A DNA stretch of 51,849 nucleotides. Origin: Micromonospora sicca (GTDB lineage Bacteria; Actinomycetota; Actinomycetes; Mycobacteriales; Micromonosporaceae). Shown here in pieces: positions 43,317-51,849 of the stretch (positions are counted from its first letter, which is position 1; every line of letters begins with the position of its first letter). The notes under the pieces are model-generated. The model saw only the letters and a list, made by a program, of their open reading frames with translations. It did not search any database and was not told the origin of the DNA. Location of the stretch: contig NZ_QGKS01000450.1 of the NCBI RefSeq assembly GCF_003172935.1, positions 1 through 51,849 on the forward strand, written 5' to 3'. A program made the position numbers and the translations under genes.

Positions 43317-44806
43317 GCCTGCCCTCCCGCAGGCGCGGACTCCGAGGCCCGGGGCGGCCCGTAGGGCACGTCCGTCTCGGTAGCCCCGCCCTGGTCGCGC
43401 CAGCGGCGGCGCAGCAGCCGCAGGACGTACACGGTGGTGGCGCCGACCGCGGCATACAGCGCGACGGTGGCGGCGAAGAACAGCCACAGATTGCCGGACG
43501 TGGCGACCGCGTCCCGGGTGAGGAGGTGACCGACGACCGTCCACGGCTGCCGGCCGACCTCGGTGACCACCCAGCCCGCCTCCAGCGCCACCACCGCGAG
43601 CAAACCGCTGACCGTGGTCGCCCGTAGGAACCATCTGCTGCGCGGCAGATCACGGCGGCGCCACCAGGCCAGCGCGTACCAGGCGGAGAGGGCCAGCAGC
43701 GCGGAACCGATACCGACCATGACGTCGAAGCTCAGGTGAACGATCGTGACCAGGCGGTCCGGCGGCCGCACCTCGGCGGGTATGGCGTCCAGGCCCTGGA
43801 TGCGGGTCGACGGTGAGTAGCCGGACAGCAGCGAGGCCCCCGAGGGAACCTTGAGGCCGCCGTGCACCTTCCCGTTCGCGTAGTAGCCGCCCAGCACCTC
43901 CGGCACGTGGGTGCCCGTGGTCGGGAGGGCCTCGATCGTGGCGAACTTCGCCGGCTCGTTCCGGTAGACCTCGCGCGCGGCGATGTCGCCGACGAAGACC
44001 TGCAGCGGGGTGGCCAGCGCCGCGACGGTCAGCGGTATCAGCAGGCCGAGCCGGTGGTACCGGTCGCGGCGGCCGCGCAGCATCCCGGCCGCGTACACGC
44101 CGGCGACGACGAACCCGGCGACCACGTACGCGGCCAGCAGCATGTGGATGGCCTCGTACCAGAACGCGTCGTTGAAGATCACCTCGAGTGGGCGGACCTC
44201 CACGATCTTGCCGTCCCGCATGGTGAATCCGCCCGGCTGGTTCATCCAGGCATTCGCCGCGACCACCGACAGCGTGCCGCCGATCCCGGAGAGCACCACC
44301 GGCACCCCGGTCCAGAAGTGTGGCCATGGGCGCATCCGCCGCCACCCGTAGACGTAGATGGCGACGAAGATCGCCTCCAAGAAGAAGAACAGACCCTCGA
44401 TCGCGAACGGGATGCCGAACGCCGCGCCGTAGTTGCCCATCAGTCGTGGCCAGAGCAGGCCGAGCTCGAACGACAGCATCGTGCCGGACACCGCGCCGAC
44501 GGCGAACAGCACCGCCGCCACCTGTGACCAGCGCCGGGCCAGCAGCAGCGCAGTCTCGTCGTTCCGGCGAATGCCGCGGGCGTTCGCGATCAGCATCAGG
44601 AATGTGAAGGCCACCCCGAACGGCACCAGGATGATGTGGAAGCCGAGCGTGAAGGCCATCTGCTCGCGCGCCGGCAGCAGCTGCGCCGGATCGGCGAGCA
44701 CGAAGCTGACGCCGACGGTCACCAGTGACAGGCCAGACATGGCGCGTACTACCCGTTGACGGCGGCCCAAAACATACCGATGGGGGTGAGGATTAGGGCG
44801 GTTCAT
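43313..44806 (-). CDS. cydA: Cytochrome bd-type quinol oxidase subunit I
   Basis: 497 residues. FTLGFHIILVPFGVAFTFLM (near 52-71) carries the heme b595 ligand histidine; GLFFFLEAIFVAIYVYGW and the HMLLAAYVVAGF segment hold other conserved residues. The Q-loop is of the short (CioA-like) type. The annotated ATG gives an extra hydrophobic N-terminus; a GTG at 44701 (ahead of LADPAQLLPAREQ) would match relatives better. It heads a two-gene operon with cydB. 44807-45047 is intergenic with no gene seen. Confidence 0.92.
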   Translation of the reverse strand: MNRPNPHPHRYVLGRRQRVVRAMSGLSLVTVGVSFVLADPAQLLPAREQMAFTLGFHIILVPFGVAFTFLMLIANARGIRRNDETALLLARRWSQVAAVLFAVGAVSGTMLSFELGLLWPRLMGNYGAAFGIPFAIEGLFFFLEAIFVAIYVYGWRRMRPWPHFWTGVPVVLSGIGGTLSVVAANAWMNQPGGFTMRDGKIVEVRPLEVIFNDAFWYEAIHMLLAAYVVAGFVVAGVYAAGMLRGRRDRYHRLGLLIPLTVAALATPLQVFVGDIAAREVYRNEPAKFATIEALPTTGTHVPEVLGGYYANGKVHGGLKVPSGASLLSGYSPSTRIQGLDAIPAEVRPPDRLVTIVHLSFDVMVGIGSALLALSAWYALAWWRRRDLPRSRWFLRATTVSGLLAVVALEAGWVVTEVGRQPWTVVGHLLTRDAVATSGNLWLFFAATVALYAAVGATTVYVLRLLRRRWRDQGGATETDVPYGPPRASESAPAGGQA

Positions 44807-45047
44807 ACAGCTACGTCGACTGGCTCTTCGGGCCGACCGCCCTCACGCCCGAGCAGTTACCACCGATGTTTCCCACGAGAATGCACACTCTGGCCGTCGT
44901 TGACCAGGCAGAAGGGCGGAGCGGGTGTTGCCGATCATGTTGCCCGCCTACACATTCGGCATCGCGAGGACACCGACCTCGTCGAGTCCTGGAGTGCGCG
45001 CTACGCCGTGCGCCAGGACCCGGCCGGTCCGGTGGGAAGGGACACCG

Positions 45048-45937
45048 ATGGCGGGTCTGCCTGACACGATGTTGGAGGCGTACCTCACCGAACTCGGGGG
45101 CCCAGAACGCATCCGGATCGGCCCCCTCTCGGTGCCGGTTCCGGGACCCACCGACGTCCTGGTGCGAACGGAGCTGATCGCGGTCAACCATGTCGACACG
45201 TTCGTACGCTCCGGCGGGTACGCCACGCACACACCGTTCCCGTTCGTGATCGGTCGCGACCTGGTCGGCTCCGTAGTACGAGCCGGCGAAGGGGTGGATG
45301 AATTCGCGATCGGAGAGAAGGTCTGGTGCAACAGTCTGGGGCACCGGGGGCGTCAAGGGTCATTCGCGGAGTTCGCCGTGGTGCCCCGGGAGCGTCTCTA
45401 CCGCCTGCGGCGCAGGCCGACCCGGCGATCGCCGCCTCCGTACTGCACACCGCGGCGACCGCGTACCTCGGCCTGTTCCGGACCGGCTCCTTGCGGCCCG
45501 GTGAGACGGTCGTCGTCGCCGGGGCGGCGGGCGGGGTCGGGAGTGCGGCCGTACAGCTTGCGGTGGCGGGGGGTGCTCGCGTCTTTGCCACGGCGCCAGA
45601 GGACTTCGACTGGTGCCGCCGGTGCGGCGCTCACCTGCTGATCGACTACCGCGACCAGGCCTTCCCGGCGCTCAAGCGGGGTGGACGGACCATCGCGCTG
45701 GCCGGGATGGCGGCCCGGCCGGTGCTGCCGATGGGCGCGCCGTACACACGTGACGCCAGCATTAGGGGGTTCGTCATCAGCAAGGCCTCGGCCGCAGACC
45801 TAGCGGAGGCGGCCGCCGTTATCAACGACCTGCTGGCCACCAACCGGCTCGTCTCGCGAACTACTGGGCCAACGGGTGAACAGTTGCACACCCAGACACG
45901 CGAGGTGAACCGCCAACCCTTCGGTGTGCGAACGTAG
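45048..45937 (+). pseudogene. Zinc-free MDR (quinone oxidoreductase-like) pseudogene
   Basis: The first frame (45048-45405) encodes MLEAYLTELGGPERIRIG and IGRDLVGSVVRAGEGVDEF of a medium-chain dehydrogenase/reductase. After a one-base slip near 45405 a second frame continues with VVVAGAAGGVGSAAVQLAVA (NADPH-binding Rossmann) and GRTIALAGMAARPVLPMG. About 35 residues are missing between IDYRDQAF and LKRGGRT, and the C-terminus dissolves into IS6-type sequence. A frameshift, a deletion and truncation together make function unlikely. Confidence 0.75.
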
Positions 45938-46085
45938 GTGTCCTGGTCCTCGCCGACCGCGAACGGCACGGTGGCGTCGAGTCCGAGTTCGTGGTGGCCG
46001 CGTCGTAGGTTCTACATGAAGGCGTGTCCGGCGATGATCAGCTGCGCTGTTCGGTCGGTCCGTAGCCCGCGCATCGGTTTCCGCC
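45915..46085 (-). mobile_element. IS6-like transposase C-terminal scrap
   Basis: The minus strand reads MRGLRTDRTAQLIIAGHAFM, a TAG stop where relatives have Gln, then NLRRGHHELGLDAT. This resembles the end of IS6/IS240-type DDE transposases. Short and mutated. 46086-46192 shows nothing. Confidence 0.5.
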
Positions 46086-46192
46086 CGGTTAAATCAACCG
46101 GACAGGGGTAAGTAGGCGCAAGCGCAATTCAGGGCGTCTCGGGTCGAACTACTCAGGATCCGCCCCGTCAGCTAACACGGCTATCAGCCAAC

Positions 46193-48037
46193 ATGGCAAG
46201 GATGATCGCTAGGTGGCTCAGCTACTGGAAACCGACCAGTCCGGGGTTGCACGCCGTGTGCGCCGGTCGGATTGAAGACTACGGCTACCTCGCCGACGGC
46301 CGATCCGGAGCCCTGGTCGGCCGCGACGGTTCCGTGGACTGGTGGTGCCCGTCTCGGTTCGACGCGCCGTCGATATTCGCCCGCCTGCTCGACGAGGACG
46401 GCGGACATTGGTGGATCCGGCCTGCCGGAGACTTCCAGGTCGAGCGGAGCTACCTGACAAACACGCTGGTGCTGCGGACGGTATTCACCACCCGGGACGG
46501 ATCCGTAGCGGTCACCGACGCCCTGGCCATGGACTCGAATGTCCGCGGACACGAGATCGGCCGGAATCCGCCCGGCCTCCTCCTGCGGCTGGTGGAAGGG
46601 CTCTCCGGACACGTTCCAATGGTGATGTCCTACGCGCCCCGCTTCGAGTACGGCCGCGTGCGGGCCCATCTCGATCTGCGCGGCGAGACTCTCGTCGCGA
46701 GAGCCACGGGCACCACGCTCGGGATGACCGCGACGGTGCCGGTGCACCACCAGCGGACCGAAGCGTCAGCGTCGTTCACGGTCGACCCGGGACAGCGGGA
46801 ATCCTTCTCCCTGTCCTACTCGTCGACCTATCACGAACGCGAGCCAATGCCGGTCGACGTACCAGGGACCCTCGCCGAGACAGCCGAGGGGTGGCGCTCC
46901 TGGATATCGGAGCACAACTACCCAGGGCAATATCCGGAGTTGGTGCGCCAGAATGTGATGATCCTGGGGGGGTTGACCTATCAGTCAAGTGGTGCGTACG
47001 TCGCCGCGGCAAGCACCTCGCTGCCGGTGCGGCCGGAGGGCCACGACAACTACGACTACCGCTACGTGTGGTTGCGCGACTTCAGCCTCGCCATGCGGGC
47101 CCTGTACCAGGCGGCCTGCTCGTTAGAGGCGGAACGGCTCTTCCGCTGGTTGGCCGAGGCGATCGGCGATGTGGGCCGGCAGCCCGTACCGATCATGCTC
47201 GGGGTCGAGGGCGAGCACGACCTGGCCGAACGTCAGCTCGACGTGCTAACCGGGCACCTTGTCAGGGGTCCAGTGCGGATCGGCAATGATGCCTGGCGCC
47301 AGCGGCAACAGGACGCACTCGGCCAGGTGATCGACGCCGCGTGGGTGCTGCGTGACAGCCTCGAACCCATGCCCGACGACGTACGGCGGTTGCTGCGTTC
47401 CCTGGCCGAGCAGGCGGCCGAAACCTGGCGGCTGCCAGATTCGGGAATGTGGGAGGCACGGGGCGAGGAGCGGCATTACGTCACGTCCAAGGTGGGATGT
47501 TGGATGGCGTTGGACCGAGCCGTGCGGTTCGGCACCGTCCTCGGCAGTGCGGCGGACCTGGAGCGTTGGGCGGCGGCCCGCGACGAGATCCGTGCCGCGA
47601 TCCTGCAACAGGGCTGGAATCCCAGCGTTGGCGCCTTTACCAGAGCCTTTGGATCCGACGTGCTCGACGCATCGATACTCGTCCTGCCCATCATCGGGTT
47701 CATTCCCGCAGCCGACCCGCGGATGCGCGCGACTATCGAACGGATTGAACAGGAGCTGACCACCGATGGGCTGGTCCGCCGCTGGCCCGACGAGTCGGCG
47801 GGCTTCGTCATCTGCTCTTTCTGGCTGGTCGAGTGCCTTGCGCTGGCCGGCGAGCGGGATCGGGCCGCCGCGCTGTTCGAACGCCTCGCCGGGCGGGCCA
47901 ACGACCTCGGCCTCTTCGCCGAGCAGATCGACCTGCGTACGGGTGAACAGTTGGGGAACTTCCCGCAGGCGTTCTCACACATCGGCCTGCTCTCCGCCGC
48001 CTTGCGCCTGACAGAGGCCAGCACGCCAGCGCCATGA
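46193..48037 (+). CDS. Glycoside hydrolase family 15 protein (glucoamylase/trehalase-like)
   Basis: 614 residues, cytoplasmic. The N-terminal beta-sandwich opens with RIEDYGYLADGRSGALVGRD (about 26-45) and DWWCPSRFDAPSIFA. The toroid domain starts near 240 with YVWLRDFSLAMRALYQA. The catalytic region has SGMWEARGEERHYV (general acid Glu) and the end motif LGNFPQAFSHIGLL (base region). Actinobacterial members include trehalases and glucan hydrolases. The start is uncertain: no good ribosome site precedes the ATG, and the second ATG (46202) is equally possible. It stands alone, away from the main glycan locus. Confidence 0.87.
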   Translation: MARMIARWLSYWKPTSPGLHAVCAGRIEDYGYLADGRSGALVGRDGSVDWWCPSRFDAPSIFARLLDEDGGHWWIRPAGDFQVERSYLTNTLVLRTVFTTRDGSVAVTDALAMDSNVRGHEIGRNPPGLLLRLVEGLSGHVPMVMSYAPRFEYGRVRAHLDLRGETLVARATGTTLGMTATVPVHHQRTEASASFTVDPGQRESFSLSYSSTYHEREPMPVDVPGTLAETAEGWRSWISEHNYPGQYPELVRQNVMILGGLTYQSSGAYVAAASTSLPVRPEGHDNYDYRYVWLRDFSLAMRALYQAACSLEAERLFRWLAEAIGDVGRQPVPIMLGVEGEHDLAERQLDVLTGHLVRGPVRIGNDAWRQRQQDALGQVIDAAWVLRDSLEPMPDDVRRLLRSLAEQAAETWRLPDSGMWEARGEERHYVTSKVGCWMALDRAVRFGTVLGSAADLERWAAARDEIRAAILQQGWNPSVGAFTRAFGSDVLDASILVLPIIGFIPAADPRMRATIERIEQELTTDGLVRRWPDESAGFVICSFWLVECLALAGERDRAAALFERLAGRANDLGLFAEQIDLRTGEQLGNFPQAFSHIGLLSAALRLTEASTPAP

Positions 48038-48193
48038 GGCCTTCACAGCGGCCCGGACGGCGTGGCGAGATTGATAACAGTTCTGGCTGGTTCGTAGACG
48101 AAACGTACGTCAGAGTCAACGGGGTCTGGCGGTACGTGTACCGGGCAGTTGACCAGTACGGACAGGTCATCGACGTGCTCGTGTCGGCCCGGC

Positions 48194-49141
48194 TTACCCG
48201 AACGTAAATACGTACGCCTCGGCGCCGGGCTCGAGGAACGTAATCTCCAGGGTCCGTTCGCGGACCGCGTCGTGCTGGCGCACGAGCTGGTACAGGCGGC
48301 CCTCCCGGAGCAAGCCGTTCCCATCTTCGTCCACGTCGACGCCGTGTGACGGGCCCGGAGCTTCGCCGTCGACGAGCACGCGGAACGGGATCGGCTCTCG
48401 CGCTCCGGCAGACAGCACGAGATGCACGTCGCGCGCGTGGAACCGGTAGGCGATGCCTCCGCCGGCCTGGTCGAGCACGACGTCCTCAGACCCGATTGTC
48501 CACTCGCCGGCGAGGGCCCAGTGGTTGAAGGGCAGGCTCTCGGGGAGCTCGTAGGCCCGGCGTTCGTCGAATGCGGCGCCGTTCGGCGACGCGAAGTGCT
48601 CGCTGCGCGCGTAGCCGAGATACGTCTCGGGCGTACGCAGGTGGTCCCAGTCGGCCTCGGCCTCCACGCCGAGCCGTTCGACAGGGACGAGCTCGCGCTC
48701 GACGCCGAGTAGCCGCTGGATGACGCGCTCCGATTGCTCGTAGCGTCCTTCGCCGAAGTGGTGGTCGCGGATGATGCCGTCCGTGTCGACGAAGTAGAGC
48801 GCCGGCCAGTAGTGGTTGTCGAATGCGCCCCAGATCCCGTAGTCGTTGTCGACCGCGACCGGGTAGTCGATCCCGCGCGCCGTGATCGCATGTCGCACCT
48901 GGTCGATCTCGTGCTCGAACGAGAACTCCGGCGTGTGGACTCCGATGACGACCAACCCGTCGTTCCGGTAGGCCTGCGACCACGCCCGGACGTACGGCTC
49001 CTGGCGCAGCCAGTTGATGCACGTCAGCGTCCAGAAGTTGACGAGGGCGACGTGGCCGCGCAGCTCGGCGGGGCCGAGTGGCTCGGTGTTGAGCCACTCG
49101 GTCGCCCCGCCGAGTGAGGGCATGTGCAGACGTTCGGGCAC
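48194..49141 (-). CDS. Redoxin (TlpA/DipZ-like thioredoxin) with C-terminal CBM-like domain
   Basis: 315 residues. The N-terminal thioredoxin fold has VNFWTLTCINWLRQEPYV: the first active-site cysteine is present but the second is Trp (CINW), as in a subgroup of DipZ-like redoxins. Residues about 165-315 match the carbohydrate-binding-like tail of DipZ (ETYLGYARSEHFAS, GEWTIGSEDVVLD). No signal peptide or membrane part, unlike full DipZ. It lies 6 bp after the epoxide hydrolase in the same operon. Role unclear; a disulphide-exchange cycle would need another thiol. Confidence 0.8.
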   Translation of the reverse strand: MPERLHMPSLGGATEWLNTEPLGPAELRGHVALVNFWTLTCINWLRQEPYVRAWSQAYRNDGLVVIGVHTPEFSFEHEIDQVRHAITARGIDYPVAVDNDYGIWGAFDNHYWPALYFVDTDGIIRDHHFGEGRYEQSERVIQRLLGVERELVPVERLGVEAEADWDHLRTPETYLGYARSEHFASPNGAAFDERRAYELPESLPFNHWALAGEWTIGSEDVVLDQAGGGIAYRFHARDVHLVLSAGAREPIPFRVLVDGEAPGPSHGVDVDEDGNGLLREGRLYQLVRQHDAVRERTLEITFLEPGAEAYVFTFG

Positions 49142-49147
49142 CGTGGT

Positions 49148-50371
49148 CTAGCGAAGCGACCGGAAGCTGGCGCGTACCTCTTCCGAAAAGAGTTGCGGCT
49201 GTTCCCAGGCCGCGAAGTGCCCGCCCTTGTCGAGCCTGTTGTAGTGGATGAGATTGGGGAACGCCTGTTCTGCCCAACTCTTCGGCGCCTGGTAGAGCTC
49301 ATCAGGGAAGACGCTCACGGCAACCGGGATGGAGACGCCCTTGGCGGCGAAGAAGGAGAGCTTGTTCTCCGCATAGAGACGAGCCGCGGAGACCCCCGTG
49401 TTCGTCAGCCAGAAGAGCGTGATGTTGTCGAGGATGTCGTCTCGCGTGAGGCCGCGGGGTTGTCCGGCGAAGGTCTGGCAGATCAGGTCCAGGCTTGCTG
49501 CGTCGTGGTCGAGCATGTAACTCGCCAACGCGATGGGCGAATCCGCCAATCCGGTCAGCGTCTCTGCGCGCCCCATCATGAGGGCGTAGCCGGAATGCTT
49601 CCAGAAGAAGTCCGCCTGCTCGCACGCGCGTTTTTCGTCGGCTGAGAGATTGGATGGCAGTGAGCCGAGTGCCTTGTTCGCTCCGGTGATGTCGGACTGG
49701 AGCAGCGCGTCGATGTCGGGCGGGAAGATGCCAGGCATGTTGGTGTGGATGCCGATGAGTCCCGGAGGCGCCTGCAGACCCATGACTTCCGTGATGAGCG
49801 CGCCCCAGTCGCCGCCCTGGGCCACGAACCGGGTGTAGTCGAGGCGCTTCATCAGCTCGATCCAGGCGCGGGCTATGCGCTCGGGACCCCAGCCGGGCTT
49901 GGTCGGCTTGCCCGAGAAGCCGTAGCCGGGCATCGATGGAATCACCAGGTGGAACGCGTCCGACGCGCTCGCGCCATGTGCCGTGGGATCGGTGAGCGGT
50001 CCGACAATCTTCAACTGCTCGATGATCGAGCCGGGCCAGCCGTGCGTGACGATGAGCGGCAACGCGTCGTCGTGTTTCGAACGAACGTGAATGAAGTGGA
50101 TGTCGAGCCCGTCGATCTCGGTGATGAAGTTCGGTAGGGCGTTCAGTCTCGCCTCGACCTTGCGCCAGTCGTACTCCTTCTCCCAATAGCGCGCGAGCGC
50201 CTGGCTCGTCTCGAGCGGCACGCCCTGCGACTGATCGTCGACGGTCTGCTTTTCGGGCCAGCGCGTTGCCGCGATGCGCGCACGCAGCGCCTTGAGGTCC
50301 GCCTCGGGGATTTCTATGTTGAACGGCCGGATCTCGCTGACGGGCGCTCGCGCTTCGGTCTTGACAGCCAC
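49148..50371 (-). CDS. Epoxide hydrolase (alpha/beta fold, EHN domain)
   Basis: 407 residues. The N-terminal EHN domain (about 14-125) opens with IRPFNIEIPEADLKALRARI. The catalytic domain has the oxyanion motif HGWPGS (110-115), nucleophile D188 in AQGGDWGALI, an acid in the FPDE segment and the base histidine in KGGHFAAWEQP. This is the microsomal/limonene-type hydrolase of actinomycetes, which opens epoxides with water. First gene of a two-gene operon with the redoxin; it might detoxify an epoxide, but no neighbour shows the source. Confidence 0.88.
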   Translation of the reverse strand: MAVKTEARAPVSEIRPFNIEIPEADLKALRARIAATRWPEKQTVDDQSQGVPLETSQALARYWEKEYDWRKVEARLNALPNFITEIDGLDIHFIHVRSKHDDALPLIVTHGWPGSIIEQLKIVGPLTDPTAHGASASDAFHLVIPSMPGYGFSGKPTKPGWGPERIARAWIELMKRLDYTRFVAQGGDWGALITEVMGLQAPPGLIGIHTNMPGIFPPDIDALLQSDITGANKALGSLPSNLSADEKRACEQADFFWKHSGYALMMGRAETLTGLADSPIALASYMLDHDAASLDLICQTFAGQPRGLTRDDILDNITLFWLTNTGVSAARLYAENKLSFFAAKGVSIPVAVSVFPDELYQAPKSWAEQAFPNLIHYNRLDKGGHFAAWEQPQLFSEEVRASFRSLR

Positions 50372-50647
50372 GTGGGCCTCCCTTTCGTCTTGAGCTCATT
50401 GGCGGTCGAGCGGAGCTTTCGCGAGGGCCTTGGGTAAGGCGCTGCCGGGACTTGTGCCAGTTCGGCAGAGGCACGCGGTCCTTCTGCCCGAGCCTAGAAG
50501 GCCTTTCCCGTGATCACGGGCCATTTGAGCAATCCACACGGCCGTCGAATCGACGGCCCGCCTCGGCCCGCCGCCAGCAGGCGGCGGTGTCGGCCACGGT
50601 GGCCACGTCGACCGGCCCGGGTGAGGCGACCGCACGAAGGCAGCCGG

Positions 50648-50790
50648 ATGGAGCTGGCCCGTTGGCTCGACCACTGGTCCCGGCACGGCTTCGGCTACTG
50701 GACGGTCTGCGACCTCGCGGGGGAGCTGATGCTCGGCTTCGGCGGGCTGAGGCGTACGGATCTCGACGGCGAGCCGGTCCTCAACCTGCA
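50648..50790 (+). pseudogene. GNAT acetyltransferase fragment
   Basis: The frame encodes MELARWLDHWSRHGFGYWTV, GELMLGFGGLRRTDLDGEPV and LNL, the middle of a RimJ/RimL-type acetyltransferase, then loses homology. N- and C-terminal parts are missing. 50372-50647 shows no gene beyond the epoxide hydrolase promoter side. Confidence 0.5.
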
Positions 50791-50858
50791 TGACGCGGTC
50801 CGCCACGATCCGGGGGAAACTGGCCCCTCCTGCCGAGGCGTGGAAAGGCGAGGTCTGG

Positions 50859-51849
50859 TCAGCCGCCGGCGTCGGCGGTGGAAGCGGCCCCTGGTCCGGC
50901 CGTCGCCTGGGTGGCCGCGGTGCGGGGCGCGGCGACGATGGCTGAGCGCAGGCGGTTGATCGCGTCGCTTCGGGCGCCGGCCAGGGACGGTTGCTCCGTC
51001 ACCTCGGCAACCTGGACCGGCACGTGCCGGGGGAAGCGTGCGAAGGCCGAGGAGATGGCGTCCACCATGGCGGGTCGGGTGCCCCAGGAACCGCCGATGA
51101 CGACCAGTTCCGGGTCGGCGAGCGCGACGATGGCGGCGAGCACGCCGCTGATGGCCTGGCCCAGGGTGTGCCGGGTGGCGGCGGCCTGTGCTCCGTGGCC
51201 GGTGGCGCTGCTCAGGAGGCGGTCGACGTCGATCGCGGTCGAGTCGGCTCGGCGCAGTCCGAGTTCGCCGAACACCTCGATGAGACGGGTCGCCTGGCCG
51301 TGCGGCCCGAGGGTGATCAGGTGGGCGATCTCGCCGGCGATGCCGGTGTGCCCCCGCCGGATCTCGCCGTCGCTGACTACCGCGCAACCGAGCCCTTCGC
51401 CGAGGTGCAGGTAGGCGAAGTCGCGCGGGGCGGCGGGGTTGCTGTCGCGTTCGGCCTGCGCCGCCCAGTTCACGTCGTTGTCGACGATGACCGGCCCGGC
51501 GACGTACGGCGTGAGCACCTCGACGGGGTCGAGTTCGCCGAGCAGGAACGGGGCGTCGGGTAGCTGGATCAGTCGACCGGTGGTGCGGTCCACCGGGTCC
51601 GCGGCGCTGACCACCGCCAGCCGGGTGGTCGGCGCGGCGTCGTGCCGGGCATGTTCGGCGGCGGTTCGCAGCGCCGCGGCGACCTGGGCGGGTCGCGCCG
51701 GCCGAGTGATCTCCTGCCGCGTTCTCGTGACCGTGTCGCCTCGGGCGTCGACGCGTTCGGCCACGACGCCGTCCGGCGCGATGCTGAACACCAGGGCGGT
51801 GCCGACCTGGTCGGTGAGGGCGTAGTAGGAGCCCACCCGGCCCCGGCCG
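50859..51849 (-). CDS. ROK-family protein, 5' end cut by the window edge
   Basis: At least 325 residues of a ROK protein. Visible: VIVDNDVNWAAQAE (sugar/phosphate binding), LGEGLGCAVVSDGEIRRGHTGIAGEIAHL with the active-site histidine, and the closing LVVIGGSWG. The cysteines of the usual ROK zinc motif are absent, as in many ROK repressors. The apparent ATG at 51836 gives a protein starting inside the kinase-like domain (YYALTDQVGTALVFS), so an N-terminal winged-helix domain probably lies beyond the window and this is a transcription regulator rather than a glucokinase. Confidence 0.8.
   Translation of the reverse strand, partial: GRGRVGSYYALTDQVGTALVFSIAPDGVVAERVDARGDTVTRTRQEITRPARPAQVAAALRTAAEHARHDAAPTTRLAVVSAADPVDRTTGRLIQLPDAPFLLGELDPVEVLTPYVAGPVIVDNDVNWAAQAERDSNPAAPRDFAYLHLGEGLGCAVVSDGEIRRGHTGIAGEIAHLITLGPHGQATRLIEVFGELGLRRADSTAIDVDRLLSSATGHGAQAAATRHTLGQAISGVLAAIVALADPELVVIGGSWGTRPAMVDAISSAFARFPRHVPVQVAEVTEQPSLAGARSDAINRLRSAIVAAPRTAATQATAGPGAASTADAGG

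Noticed and set aside
1..51849. CRISPR array, rRNA operon or secondary-metabolite cluster
   Set aside because: No spaced short repeats, rRNA motifs, PKS/NRPS or other biosynthetic signatures were seen.

Overview
The window is high-GC actinomycete DNA, most likely from a Micromonosporaceae-type organism. The evidence is uniformly GC-rich codon use, GTG starts, sugar ABC importers without their own ATPase, an F420-type luciferase-like gene, LtrA proteins and several transposase families common in that group. The genus is an inference.

Positions 231-26745 are one coherent carbohydrate-utilisation locus. Four transcription units carry it. (1) Minus strand, 4525 to 231: class I aldolase, Gfo/Idh/MocA dehydrogenase, APH-fold small-molecule kinase and a diverged enolase paralogue, tightly coupled. 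(2) Plus strand, 4707-6853: PfkB sugar kinase and a LacI regulator. (3) Minus strand, 9645 to 6867: two PhyH-type Fe(II)/2-oxoglutarate dioxygenases on either side of a GH130-like beta-propeller enzyme, divergent from an AraC regulator at 9753. (4) Plus strand, 10878-26745: ABC sugar importer (lipoprotein and two permeases), two paralogous secreted proteins of unknown family, a secreted GH63/MGH1-like hydrolase, an AGE-family isomerase/epimerase, a Tat-exported heparinase II/III-like lyase and a second GH130. A shared AACGTT-centred palindrome lies upstream of units 1, 2 and 4 and is the likely LacI operator. The picture is extracellular cleavage of a glycan, import of oligosaccharides, cytoplasmic cleavage and isomerisation, then oxidation, phosphorylation and aldol cleavage by an unassigned route that includes an enolase relative with a changed active site. 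A frameshifted N-terminal scrap of a second copy of the aldolase survives at 18905-18996.

Positions 26714-33150 are a mobile-element graveyard: IS5-like, IS3/IS481-like (5' and 3' pieces split about 3 kb apart), ISAs1 and IS256 fragments. They surround a cupin gene, a frameshifted F420-type oxidoreductase, the C-terminal quarter of a heavy-metal RND pump fused in frame to a transposase N-terminus, and an intact LtrA gene.

Positions 33345-42260 mix intact genes (ferritin-like protein, Nramp transporter, a small membrane protein, cyclase-family hydrolase, second LtrA) with debris (GroEL tail, sigma-factor scrap, MsrA without its catalytic motif, transposase tail). Two direct repeats, each a tRNA 3' end plus a hairpin terminator, adjoin decayed tyrosine integrases and mark old integration sites.

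Positions 42321-51849 hold cytochrome bd oxidase (cydB, cydA), a degraded quinone-oxidoreductase-like gene, an IS6-like scrap, a GH15 enzyme, a redoxin with a DipZ-like tail, an epoxide hydrolase, an acetyltransferase scrap and a ROK protein cut by the window edge. No CRISPR array, rRNA operon or intact tRNA was seen.
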